From the NCBI GenBank assembly GCA_900769325.1, contig CAAGGF010000051.1:1-26161 (forward strand): a DNA stretch of 26,161 nt, in the 5' to 3' direction. A program made the translations under genes and the position numbers. Shown here piece by piece: positions 8,166-16,265 of the stretch (position 1 is the first letter of the stretch; every line of letters begins with the position of its first letter). Source of the DNA: Spirochaetia bacterium. Lineage in GTDB: Bacteria > Spirochaetota > Spirochaetia > Treponematales > Treponemataceae. The notes beneath the pieces were generated by a model that saw nothing but the letters and a program-made list of their open reading frames with translations, searched no databases and was not told the DNA's origin.

Positions 8166-9181
8166 AAATTCTTGTAGGTGAACTATCGGCAATTACGCGC
8201 TCAATCGAAAAAGAAATCTTTGGATTCAATTCTTTTTTCTCTAAAATAGAATTTGCCCGTTCCTGGGAAGAAATTTTGCAGCAAGTAAAAGAAAACCGCC
8301 CAGATGGTATTATTTTAGACGAAAGCCTTGTAAACGAAAAAACCTTAGATTCAGCAATCGCAAAAATAAAAACCCTGGGAATAAAAACAATTCTTACAAC
8401 CGATAAAAAAAATTTCAAACCTTCACAAATACCAAACATCAAAATCACACAACGAAACAACATTCACTCAGCAACGCAGGAACAGTTAAAAAAATATTCA
8501 AAAGAAATCCAGAATATGTTTGAAAAAATAAATTTTCATCCAAGCTTTATCTCTAAAAAAACTGAAATTCCAGAAGAAATAAAAACGCCGTCATCAAAAA
8601 AAATCGATTACAAAGTCGTTTTAATCGGAGTTTCAACAGGAGGACCTGGAACAATTCAAAAACTTCTTCTAGATATCGGTAAAAATTTCCCCGTTCCAAT
8701 TTTAGTAACGCAGCATATCGATTCAAATTTCGACAAAAACCTCATCGAATGGCTTAATTCAAGCACAGGCGTTCCGGTTCATCTTGCAGAAAACAATATG
8801 GTCGCCCAAAACGGTCATGTGTATTTTGCACCGGCCGATTATCACCTTCTCATGAAAATCAATCTCGAAAATCAAATCGCTTTAGAATTAAATCACGACG
8901 AGCAAATCAATTTTCTAAGACCGGCAGTTGACAAAATGTTTTTCTGTGCTTCAGATTTGTTCAAAGAAAAGTGCATCGCAGTTCTTCTAACGGGAATGGG
9001 AAGCGACGGTGCTGCAGGATGCTGTAAAATCAAACAGGCAGGCGGCTACACAATCACAGAATCCGAAGAATCCTGCGTCATCTACGGAATGCCTCAGGCA
9101 GCGGTCAAAGCAGGCGGTTCAACAGAAGTGTTAAATCTCAATCAAATTGCCTCAAGGCTCAAGGAACTTTTGGGAGTTTAG
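8162..9181 (+). CDS. cheB: CheB-type receptor methylesterase/deamidase with a degenerate receiver
   Basis: A 339-residue CheB that removes methyl groups from chemoreceptor glutamates in the cytoplasm. The C-terminal esterase (about 150-337) is intact: Ser158 in GVSTGGPG, His185 in TQHID, Asp282 in LLTGMGSDGA, plus YFAPADYH and YGMPQAA. The N-terminal receiver (1 to about 100) is short and atypical: the usual V-D-D-S reads G-E-L-S (Glu7, Leu8), so the second Mg-ligand acid is gone. Asp53 (IILDESL) is at the phospho-acceptor place, and the conserved Lys near the last strand is not evident. Control by CheA phosphorylation is therefore doubtful. The start ATG overlaps the preceding stop as ATGA. 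Paired with cheR immediately downstream. Confidence 0.93.
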   Translation: MKILVGELSAITRSIEKEIFGFNSFFSKIEFARSWEEILQQVKENRPDGIILDESLVNEKTLDSAIAKIKTLGIKTILTTDKKNFKPSQIPNIKITQRNNIHSATQEQLKKYSKEIQNMFEKINFHPSFISKKTEIPEEIKTPSSKKIDYKVVLIGVSTGGPGTIQKLLLDIGKNFPVPILVTQHIDSNFDKNLIEWLNSSTGVPVHLAENNMVAQNGHVYFAPADYHLLMKINLENQIALELNHDEQINFLRPAVDKMFFCASDLFKEKCIAVLLTGMGSDGAAGCCKIKQAGGYTITESEESCVIYGMPQAAVKAGGSTEVLNLNQIASRLKELLGV

Positions 9182-9182
9182 A

Positions 9183-10532
9183 ATGGATTTTATTTCGCTT
9201 ATTTCACAAAAGATTCTTTCGCACACAGGAATAATCGTAAATTCCATTCAGAACAATTTAATCAAAGATTTTGCAGAAAAAAAAGCCGCCGCCTTAAATT
9301 GTTCTCCACAAGAATTTGCAGAAAAACTCACGGCGTTTTCAGACGATTTTAGCGAAATTATAAAATTAATCACAATAAACGAAACTTATTTTTTCCGCGA
9401 AGAAAAGCAATTCGATTTTCTTTTAAAAAATATTTTCCCAAAATTCAAGGAAAAAACGCTTTCCGTGTGGTGTGCAGCCTGTTCAACCGGCGAAGAACCG
9501 TATTCCATTTTGTCGCTCGCACTTGAAAACAACATAAAAATCAGCATTTTTGCAAGCGACATCGATTCTCAAGCGCTTTCTTCTTTAAAACAAGGCGTTT
9601 ACACGACAAATTCTTTCAGGAACGACGGACAAAAATTCCACGATTTAATAAAAAAATACGGAATTCAGAACTCTCAAGGCCTTTTTGTGCTCAACGATGA
9701 TTTCAAACGCGAACTTTTTTCCACAAACTACAATCTTTTGTCAGAAAATCCGCCGGAATTTTCAACGCAATTTGACATAATTTTTTTGAGAAATGTTTTC
9801 ATCTATTTTAACAAAGACACACGCAAAAAAATTATTAAAAAAATTTCTCACTATTTAAAAAACGACGGAATCATAATTTTTTCAATGAATGAAATCGGCT
9901 GCATAAACGATGAAATTCTTCCGGCAACGCTCGAAAAAGCTCATTCAGACCAGGTTTACTTCCTCCAGAAAAAATCGCACGATGCTAAATCGCTCGAGCC
10001 AAACGCAGAAAATCAAAAATCATTTCAGCAAAAAATACAGAAAAAAAATTCATGCGTAAAAATCAAAACCGAACAAACTTTTTCAGAAAAAAATCAGATT
10101 CTGCAAGAAGAAAAAGCAAAAACTCCCGCATTTTCAAAAGAAGATTTAAAATCGCTCTACGAAGAAATTTCAAAATTCATCAACCACAATAAATTCGACG
10201 AAGCAAAAAAATCAGTTTCCAAAATCGAACCCGAACGAAGCTTAAAACATTTTTCATATTTTTTTCAAGGCTACATCGAATATTACAGCGACAACAAAAA
10301 ACAGGCCGAAATTCTTTTTGAATCTTCGCACATTTTAAAATCAGATTTTTGGCCCGCTTTTTTCTACCACGGAATGGTTTTAAAAGACATCGGAAATTCA
10401 CAAAAAGCATCTGCGTGTTTTGAAAAATGCCTTTCGCTCGTAAAAGAAAAAAACTTGCACGACGAGTACGGTTTCATTTTCGATTCTTTCAGCCCGGCTT
10501 ACATCGAATCAATTTGCAGGAATTTATCCTGA
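9183..10532 (+). CDS. cheR: CheR-type receptor methyltransferase with TPR-like C-terminal tail
   Basis: A 449-residue SAM-dependent methyltransferase. Residues 1-265 are CheR: an alpha-helical N-domain, ETYFFRE (67-73), the SAM-binding WCAACSTGEEPYS (96-108), FASDID (123-128), and FLRNVFIYF (201-209) as the family's C-R-N-V-L-I-Y-F. After a polar linker, residues about 320-440 form helix pairs with TPR-like spacing (KSDFWPAFFYHGMVLKDIG, QKASACFEKCLSL). Tail-bearing CheR proteins of this kind occur in Wsp (WspC) and Frz systems, where the TPR part tunes activity. The ATG at 9183 follows GGGAG (9172-9176); a TTG at 9147 inside cheB would add 12 residues without a comparable ribosome site. It starts just after the cheB stop. 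Confidence 0.92.
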   Translation: MDFISLISQKILSHTGIIVNSIQNNLIKDFAEKKAAALNCSPQEFAEKLTAFSDDFSEIIKLITINETYFFREEKQFDFLLKNIFPKFKEKTLSVWCAACSTGEEPYSILSLALENNIKISIFASDIDSQALSSLKQGVYTTNSFRNDGQKFHDLIKKYGIQNSQGLFVLNDDFKRELFSTNYNLLSENPPEFSTQFDIIFLRNVFIYFNKDTRKKIIKKISHYLKNDGIIIFSMNEIGCINDEILPATLEKAHSDQVYFLQKKSHDAKSLEPNAENQKSFQQKIQKKNSCVKIKTEQTFSEKNQILQEEKAKTPAFSKEDLKSLYEEISKFINHNKFDEAKKSVSKIEPERSLKHFSYFFQGYIEYYSDNKKQAEILFESSHILKSDFWPAFFYHGMVLKDIGNSQKASACFEKCLSLVKEKNLHDEYGFIFDSFSPAYIESICRNLS

Positions 10533-10542
10533 ATTTAAATAA

Positions 10543-12618
10543 ATGGAGAGCATTTTGCAAGAAAATAACAATTTTATAAAAGATTACATCGTTGAATCTC
10601 GCGAATATCTGAACAGTCTCGATGAATTCTGCCTGAACGCGGAAAAATCAGAAGGTGACGAGGAATTTTTAAAAGAACTTCTGCGTATCCTTCACAGTTT
10701 AAAAGGAACTTCGCGAATGATGGGCTTTTCAAACATCGAACAAATCATCCACGAAACAGAAACGGTTTTCAAAAACATCCAGAACAACCATTTCTGCATC
10801 AAACGCAATGAAACAAATCTTCTCATTTCAGTAATTTCAGTAATCAGAAAAGCGGTCGACACAATCGAACAAAATCAGACAGACCAAATCGCAAATTTTG
10901 ATTTCATCCTTGAAAATGTAAAAAAAGCGGCAAACGGCGATGAGTACACGACAAATTTCTTCCCAAAAGAAAATCAAGATTCGGCCTCAGACGAAAATTT
11001 AACTTTCCACGACTCGGACACAATAAAAATCAACATTTCGCAGATAAATTCAATTCTTCAGTCTTTCGACAAGCTGATTATGCGGCAAATTAAACTCAAA
11101 AAAGAAATCGAACAGCTTAAAGAAAACAGCGAAATTTCAAATCTCAATTTCCGCGAAGTCAGTGAAAACATCGAAGTTCTTGAAAAACAGACTTTCGACA
11201 TTCAGGAAAAAATCATTTCCTTAAGAATGCTTCCATTCGATATGATTTTAATGCCTTTAAAACATTCAATCGCGGAAGAATCGCTAAAATTAAACAAAAA
11301 TGTCGAATTCGAAATTCCTCATTCAGAAATTACGATTGACAAGACGATTCTCGAAAAACTTCCAAAAATTCTAATTCACCTCGTAAGAAACGCAATCGAC
11401 CACGGAATCGAAACTCCTCAGGAACGAAAAAAAGCCAAAAAACCGAAAAACGGCAAAGTTTCAGTTTCAGTAACACAGAATTCCAACAGAATTTTTGTTA
11501 CCGTTAGCGACGACGGACGAGGAATCGATTTTTCAAAAATTCAAAAGAAAGCAATTTCAAAATATCCTGAACGCACAAACGAAATTTCCAAAATGCAGGA
11601 AAACGACCTGCTCCAGTTTCTATTTGAATCAGGATTTTCCACAAAAGACACAATTTCAGAACTTTCAGGGCGTGGAGTCGGGCTCGATGTCGTCAGGACA
11701 GAAACCGAACGCCTCAAAGGGAAAATTTCAGTTTCAACAGAACACGGTAAAGGCACTTCGTTCGAACTTTCGCTTCCATCTTCACTTGCAACGCAGGACG
11801 GACTTTTCATCAGGCAGGGCAAAAATATTTTCCTGATTCTTTCGCACTACATAAAAGAAATTATCACAGTTCCAAAAGCGTCGTTCCTGCAAATGCAGAA
11901 AGGGCTCGTCCTAAACCTTCACAAAGAACTCATTCCAGTTTACGATTTCGACGAAATAATCGGAAAATTATCCGGCACTCCGTCAAAATCAAAATCAGAA
12001 GTTCCTGTAATCGTCATCGAATATTTAAACAAAAAAATCGCCGTCATGACAGATGAAATTCTTTACTACAAAACTGTCGTCATAAAACCTCTTCCGCATT
12101 TAATGAAAAAAGTTCAGGGGCTTCAAGGCGTTGTATTCGACGAAAACTACAAAATCATTCCGGTTTTAAACATTCCAAACTGCATAAGGCGTTTTAAATC
12201 GGTTTCAATTTACTCCGAAAAGAATTTTCAGGTTCAAAAAGCACCAAAAATTTATTCAGCCCTTGTCGTTGACGATTCCCACACAACGCGCAACATCGAA
12301 AAAATCATTCTCGAATCTGAAAATTACGCTGTAGACACTGCATGCGACGGAATTGAAGCGCTTGAAAAACTCAAAACTCGCCACTTCGACCTTGTAATCA
12401 CAGACATAAAAATGCCAAGAATGGACGGTTTCGTTCTCCTTCACAATATGCGGCACAGCGAGGAATTTAAAAATATTCCTGTAATCGTAATTTCTTCAGT
12501 ATTTGAAAACGACACCGCAGAAAAAGTCAGAAAAATGGGCGCTCAAGGCTACATCGTAAAATCCGACTTTGAACGCGAAAATTTAATTCAAAAAGCCAGG
12601 GAGATTCTAAATGGATAA
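10543..12618 (+). CDS. cheA: CheA-type hybrid histidine kinase with C-terminal receiver
   Basis: A 691-residue kinase of the WspE/FrzE type. Domains in order: Hpt (1 to about 130) with phospho-acceptor His51 in LHSLKGTSRMMGF; short linker; P3 dimerisation helices (about 160-255); HATPase (about 260-412) with N-box HLVRNAIDHGIE (Asn283), SDDGRGI and LSGRGVGLDVVR; CheW/P5 domain (415-550); receiver (570-690) with Asp576/577 in VVDDSHTTR, acceptor Asp621 in TDIKMPRMDG, Ser651 and Lys673. No P2 domain for CheY/CheB docking is apparent. The receiver is fully canonical and may act as a phosphate sink or output. ATG 10543 has no ribosome site; GGAGAG (10546-10551) instead suits an in-frame TTG at 10555, so the true start may be four codons later. 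It overlaps the next gene by 8 bases. Confidence 0.95.
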   Translation: MESILQENNNFIKDYIVESREYLNSLDEFCLNAEKSEGDEEFLKELLRILHSLKGTSRMMGFSNIEQIIHETETVFKNIQNNHFCIKRNETNLLISVISVIRKAVDTIEQNQTDQIANFDFILENVKKAANGDEYTTNFFPKENQDSASDENLTFHDSDTIKINISQINSILQSFDKLIMRQIKLKKEIEQLKENSEISNLNFREVSENIEVLEKQTFDIQEKIISLRMLPFDMILMPLKHSIAEESLKLNKNVEFEIPHSEITIDKTILEKLPKILIHLVRNAIDHGIETPQERKKAKKPKNGKVSVSVTQNSNRIFVTVSDDGRGIDFSKIQKKAISKYPERTNEISKMQENDLLQFLFESGFSTKDTISELSGRGVGLDVVRTETERLKGKISVSTEHGKGTSFELSLPSSLATQDGLFIRQGKNIFLILSHYIKEIITVPKASFLQMQKGLVLNLHKELIPVYDFDEIIGKLSGTPSKSKSEVPVIVIEYLNKKIAVMTDEILYYKTVVIKPLPHLMKKVQGLQGVVFDENYKIIPVLNIPNCIRRFKSVSIYSEKNFQVQKAPKIYSALVVDDSHTTRNIEKIILESENYAVDTACDGIEALEKLKTRHFDLVITDIKMPRMDGFVLLHNMRHSEEFKNIPVIVISSVFENDTAEKVRKMGAQGYIVKSDFERENLIQKAREILNG

Positions 12619-14419
12619 AATTTTATTAGCAGAAAGTTCGTCCCTGATAAGAAAAATCATTTCATCGCAACTTGAAGAAAACGGTTTTGAAGTCGTTTCA
12701 TTTTCAGACGGAAGGGAAGCAGCGGAATTCGTACTGAAAAACAAAATTTCCTGCATCGTTTCCGACACGAATTTAAAAACTGTTTCAGGATTACAGTTTG
12801 CGTTCATCGTAAAAAATTCTTTCAAGAATTCGTCAACGCCGTTCATTCTTTTTGTAACAGGAAAAGAAAAAGACGATTTTTACTTGAAAAATTCAGGTGC
12901 AAATTCAGTTGTTCTCTTAGAAAAGAACGGAATAGAGCGTTTGATTTCAACCATAAAAGAAAATCTTTCAGTAAAACCGCCGGCAAAAGAAAAAGTCGCC
13001 CTCGAAAAATTCAATTCCGAACAAAATTCTTCAGACCTTGCGTTAACTTTAATCAACGAAATCGAACACAACAATCACTACTTCTGGCTTTTGAATTCGA
13101 TTGTAAAACTTTTTCCGTTTGTATACGATTTTGAAAAACTGATTTTTGAAATTTTCAAAACAATTCATTCGATTTCGCCGTTTGATGCCTGTGCAATTTT
13201 TCTCAAAGAAGAACCGGTTTCGTTTTATTTTTCAGGAATCGAAAATTCTCAAATCGAAGAAAATTCATTTTTCAAAATTTCGGTAAAAGATTTTCTTGAG
13301 CGTTCAAAACTAAAACCCGGTTTCCCATACCAAATCCACGAAATCAATTTTCTTGAAGCACAAAACCCGAACAATTTCTGTTCATACGCCGATTTTTCAA
13401 TAGAAGGAGCGGAATTTACAGGAACGCTTCACATCGCTCAGTCAAAGACAAATTTTTCCAGCAAAGAAACAGTTTCCCTCGAATATTTCTGCAAAAATCT
13501 GGGCTTCGTCTTAGAGCAGGCAATTCAGTATAAAAAATCAACTTACATCGAAACAAAACTCCGTTCGGCATTTTCAAAATTCGTTCCGCCGGAAATCATC
13601 GACGATTTAATCAAAAACGACAGCAAAAAAGAAGAATCTTCCAACGAAAAACGAAAAGTTGCAATTTTAATCTGCGACATACGCAATTTCACCAACATCA
13701 GCGAAATAAATCAGCCGGAAGATGTCGTAGAATTTTTAAACAGCTATTTCAAAAAAATGGTTTCCGTAATAAAAAAACACGGCGGTTCAATCGACAAATT
13801 TATGGGCGATGCAATTATGGCGTTGTTCGGAGCACCTGTAAGTTATGTCGACAACACTTCGCGCGCTGTAAGTGCCGCTCTTGAAATGATTTCTGTTCTG
13901 CCGGAAATTTCCTGTGCACGCCTAAAACTTCCTCAAGGAACAAAATTCGACATCGGAATCGGACTCCACTACGGAGAAGTAATCGTCGGGAACATCGGCT
14001 GTGAAGAAAAAATAGATTACACGGTTATCGGAGATTCTGCAAACCTTGCATCCCGCCTCGAAGGACTTACAAAACGATACGGTTCAAAAATAATTCTTTC
14101 GGAAGCCGTAAAAGAAAATCTAAAAGACGGCTACAACATTTTTCAGGTCGATAAAGTCAAAGTCAAAGGAAAAAAACTCGGTGTAAAAATATACCGTGCC
14201 GATTTAAAGCCTTTGAACAAAAAATATATGGAAACTTACGAAAAAGGCCTCAACCTCTACATGAACGGTGCATTCAACCTTGCCATTTCGTATTTTGAGG
14301 AAGCCTTAACTTATTTTCCAGACGACAAAGCTTCAAATCTCATGAAAGAAAGATGCCTTGAATTTATGGAAAAACCGCCTGAAAACTGGGACGGAGCGAT
14401 TTCCCTTACATCAAAATAA
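12611..14419 (+). CDS. Receiver-GAF-like-class III adenylate cyclase-TPR output protein
   Basis: A 602-residue cytoplasmic protein, the probable output of the pathway. A receiver (1-115) has acceptor Asp52 (IVSDTN), Thr83 and Lys105, but the acid pair reads A-E-S-S (Glu8, Ser9). Residues about 155-310 look like a GAF domain (YDFEKLIFEIFKTI, SPFDACAIFL). The cyclase homology domain (345-530) has metal ligands Asp356 (ICDIRNFT) and Asp400 (KFMGDAIMALFG), purine-selecting Lys396 with Thr471 (YTVIGD), and transition-state Asn478 and Arg482 (SANLASRLE). This set predicts ATP to cAMP, not cGMP. Two helices at 537-585 match one or two TPR units (YEKGLNLYMNGAFNLAISYF). AGGGAGA precedes the ATG, which overlaps cheA. 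No GGDEF domain is present. Confidence 0.92.
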   Translation: MDKILLAESSSLIRKIISSQLEENGFEVVSFSDGREAAEFVLKNKISCIVSDTNLKTVSGLQFAFIVKNSFKNSSTPFILFVTGKEKDDFYLKNSGANSVVLLEKNGIERLISTIKENLSVKPPAKEKVALEKFNSEQNSSDLALTLINEIEHNNHYFWLLNSIVKLFPFVYDFEKLIFEIFKTIHSISPFDACAIFLKEEPVSFYFSGIENSQIEENSFFKISVKDFLERSKLKPGFPYQIHEINFLEAQNPNNFCSYADFSIEGAEFTGTLHIAQSKTNFSSKETVSLEYFCKNLGFVLEQAIQYKKSTYIETKLRSAFSKFVPPEIIDDLIKNDSKKEESSNEKRKVAILICDIRNFTNISEINQPEDVVEFLNSYFKKMVSVIKKHGGSIDKFMGDAIMALFGAPVSYVDNTSRAVSAALEMISVLPEISCARLKLPQGTKFDIGIGLHYGEVIVGNIGCEEKIDYTVIGDSANLASRLEGLTKRYGSKIILSEAVKENLKDGYNIFQVDKVKVKGKKLGVKIYRADLKPLNKKYMETYEKGLNLYMNGAFNLAISYFEEALTYFPDDKASNLMKERCLEFMEKPPENWDGAISLTSK

Positions 14420-14474
14420 GTTTGCGTTGCAAATTCTGCATAAATTCTGAATTTTATTACAATGGAGTGAATAA

Positions 14475-16253
14475 ATGATTTTCAAAAAAAAGTCTGAAAA
14501 AGAAAGAGAAATCAAATCTTCTTTCGAGAAAATGGTTTACGATGCAGGACTTATTCCAAATCTTGCCACAGGCCTTGTAACCGTTCTGTACATGATTTTA
14601 ACGATTCAAATTCCGCGAGAATCAGTTGTTTCTACGATTTTATGGGCCGTTATAATCAGTTTAATCCTTCAGTTTTTTGTAGCACCGTTTACAAACCGTC
14701 TTCTCACAAAAAAACTCTCCGAAGACATTGAATGGTTCGAAAAATACGAGACAACCGAACAGGAACGAACGCGTTTAATCCGCCAGGTGATGGCTCTTCC
14801 TGAAAAAATCGGAATCGAAGTATTTTTAGTTTTCTTTTTCGGAGTAATCGTCTGGATTTCAGCGTGCGAATATTTTATCGCTCTTGAAACTGAAACAAAA
14901 ATCATGGCATTCTGTTCAGGATTTTTAGGTGCTTACACGGGTCTCGTTTTTGCAATAGAACAAACTCAAAAAATCTGCTCGAATTTCGCATCAAAAATCA
15001 TCGAAAAAGGAATTTCCAAAGCCGAAATCGCACAAAAACGCACATTTGGAACTTCTTCCGTAAAAATGACATTTTTTTACATCTTCGGACCAATAATTCT
15101 CATAAATGTTTTCTATATGATAATTTCATGGCGAACCTGCATCAAAACGCTTCCGTTCACGCAGACAATCGTACGGCTTGTTATAATTTTCATAATGAAT
15201 TTGATTTTCTACACGATTCTTTCAACGATGATTTTCAAAAGAATGATGAGGTCAATCAATTTTACAAAAGACATTCTCCTCGACATGAAAAGGGAAAACC
15301 TTCACAAAATCAAGCACTCGCCAACCGATTTGTCAAACGAATTTATGTACAACATTTACCTCATAAATACGATTTCAGACATTCTCCAGAAAATTCTAAA
15401 AATCACGAGCGACATCAGTTCTCAAGTAATCGAATCGAGCAACGAACTTTCCGTAATTTCAAAAGAAACAGCTGCAACTTCGCTTGAACAAAATTCGGGA
15501 ATCAAAGAACTCCTTGCCGCGATGGAAGAATCAGATTCGCTTGCTAAAAACATTTCTTCAAAAATCAGCGAAGTTTCCCTTGTCGCAAAAAGAACAACTG
15601 AAGTCATAAACGACGGTTTCAACATTCTCAAGCAGAATATGCAGAAACTCTCCGAAATCAAACAGGCAAACGATGTTACTTTTGAAGGCATAAAATCGCT
15701 CAGTGAAAAAATCTCAGGAATTTCAGACATCGCCGGAATCATAAACTCAATCGCCGACCAGACGAACATCATCGCTTTCAACGCAGAACTCGAAGCTTCA
15801 AGTGCAGGCGAATCAGGACAGAATTTCCACCTTGTTGCAAACGAAATCCGCCGCCTCACGAACAACACAATTCAGTCTACAAACGAAATCCGTGAAAAAA
15901 TCATCGAAATTCAACATTCTTCAGAAAGCCTTCTTCTTGCATCGCAAAACGGAAGCAAAAAAATCTCAGACGGAAACGAAATCGTTGAAAATCTGTACAA
16001 CAACTTCACGAATTTAAAAGAATCTTCGCAGGCAACTGATTCTTCTTCAGAAGAAATCAAGCACATCATCGAACAGCAGACTGCGGCGTTTGAACAAATT
16101 GTAATAACTTTGAGGCAGCTTTCCGAAGCCGCAGAAACTTTTTCAGTTTCAACAAACAACATCAACATTTCTGCGGAAAATCTTTGCACAGTTTCCGAGC
16201 AGCTGCAGAATCTTCAGCCAGGAAAAACAGATTCCGCTTCAAAAACAGAATAA
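14475..16253 (+). CDS. Methyl-accepting chemotaxis protein with six-TM sensor region (first copy)
   Basis: A 592-residue receptor. There is no periplasmic ligand domain: about six membrane helices (roughly 29-46, 52-72, 112-133, 143-161, 197-218, 230-254) are joined by short loops, and a cytoplasmic loop carries TTEQERTRL. A HAMP-like connection (about 255-310) leads to a long coiled coil (310-580). The hairpin tip reads ADQTNIIAFNAELEASSAGESGQNF: the family Asn and Glu are kept, but the usual E-A-A-R-A-G-E-Q-G-R-G-F is E-A-S-S-A-G-E-S-G-Q-N-F. No CheR/CheB-tethering pentapeptide is seen at the C-terminus. GGAGTGA (14464-14470) gives the start. The next gene is a paralogue in the same order. 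It resembles an intramembrane or membrane-state sensor; the stimulus is unknown. Confidence 0.92.
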   Translation: MIFKKKSEKEREIKSSFEKMVYDAGLIPNLATGLVTVLYMILTIQIPRESVVSTILWAVIISLILQFFVAPFTNRLLTKKLSEDIEWFEKYETTEQERTRLIRQVMALPEKIGIEVFLVFFFGVIVWISACEYFIALETETKIMAFCSGFLGAYTGLVFAIEQTQKICSNFASKIIEKGISKAEIAQKRTFGTSSVKMTFFYIFGPIILINVFYMIISWRTCIKTLPFTQTIVRLVIIFIMNLIFYTILSTMIFKRMMRSINFTKDILLDMKRENLHKIKHSPTDLSNEFMYNIYLINTISDILQKILKITSDISSQVIESSNELSVISKETAATSLEQNSGIKELLAAMEESDSLAKNISSKISEVSLVAKRTTEVINDGFNILKQNMQKLSEIKQANDVTFEGIKSLSEKISGISDIAGIINSIADQTNIIAFNAELEASSAGESGQNFHLVANEIRRLTNNTIQSTNEIREKIIEIQHSSESLLLASQNGSKKISDGNEIVENLYNNFTNLKESSQATDSSSEEIKHIIEQQTAAFEQIVITLRQLSEAAETFSVSTNNINISAENLCTVSEQLQNLQPGKTDSASKTE

Positions 16254-16265
16254 AGGATGGAAAAT

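Noticed and set aside
9147..9182. Extended TTG start for cheR inside cheB.
   Set aside because: ATG at 9183 has a well-spaced GGGAG and a better match to the usual CheR N-terminus.
12611..14419. A WspR-like diguanylate cyclase in the output position.
   Set aside because: No GGDEF/GGEEF motif; the catalytic domain has class III cyclase motifs (ICDIRNFT, KFMGDAIMALFG, YTVIGDSANLASRLE).
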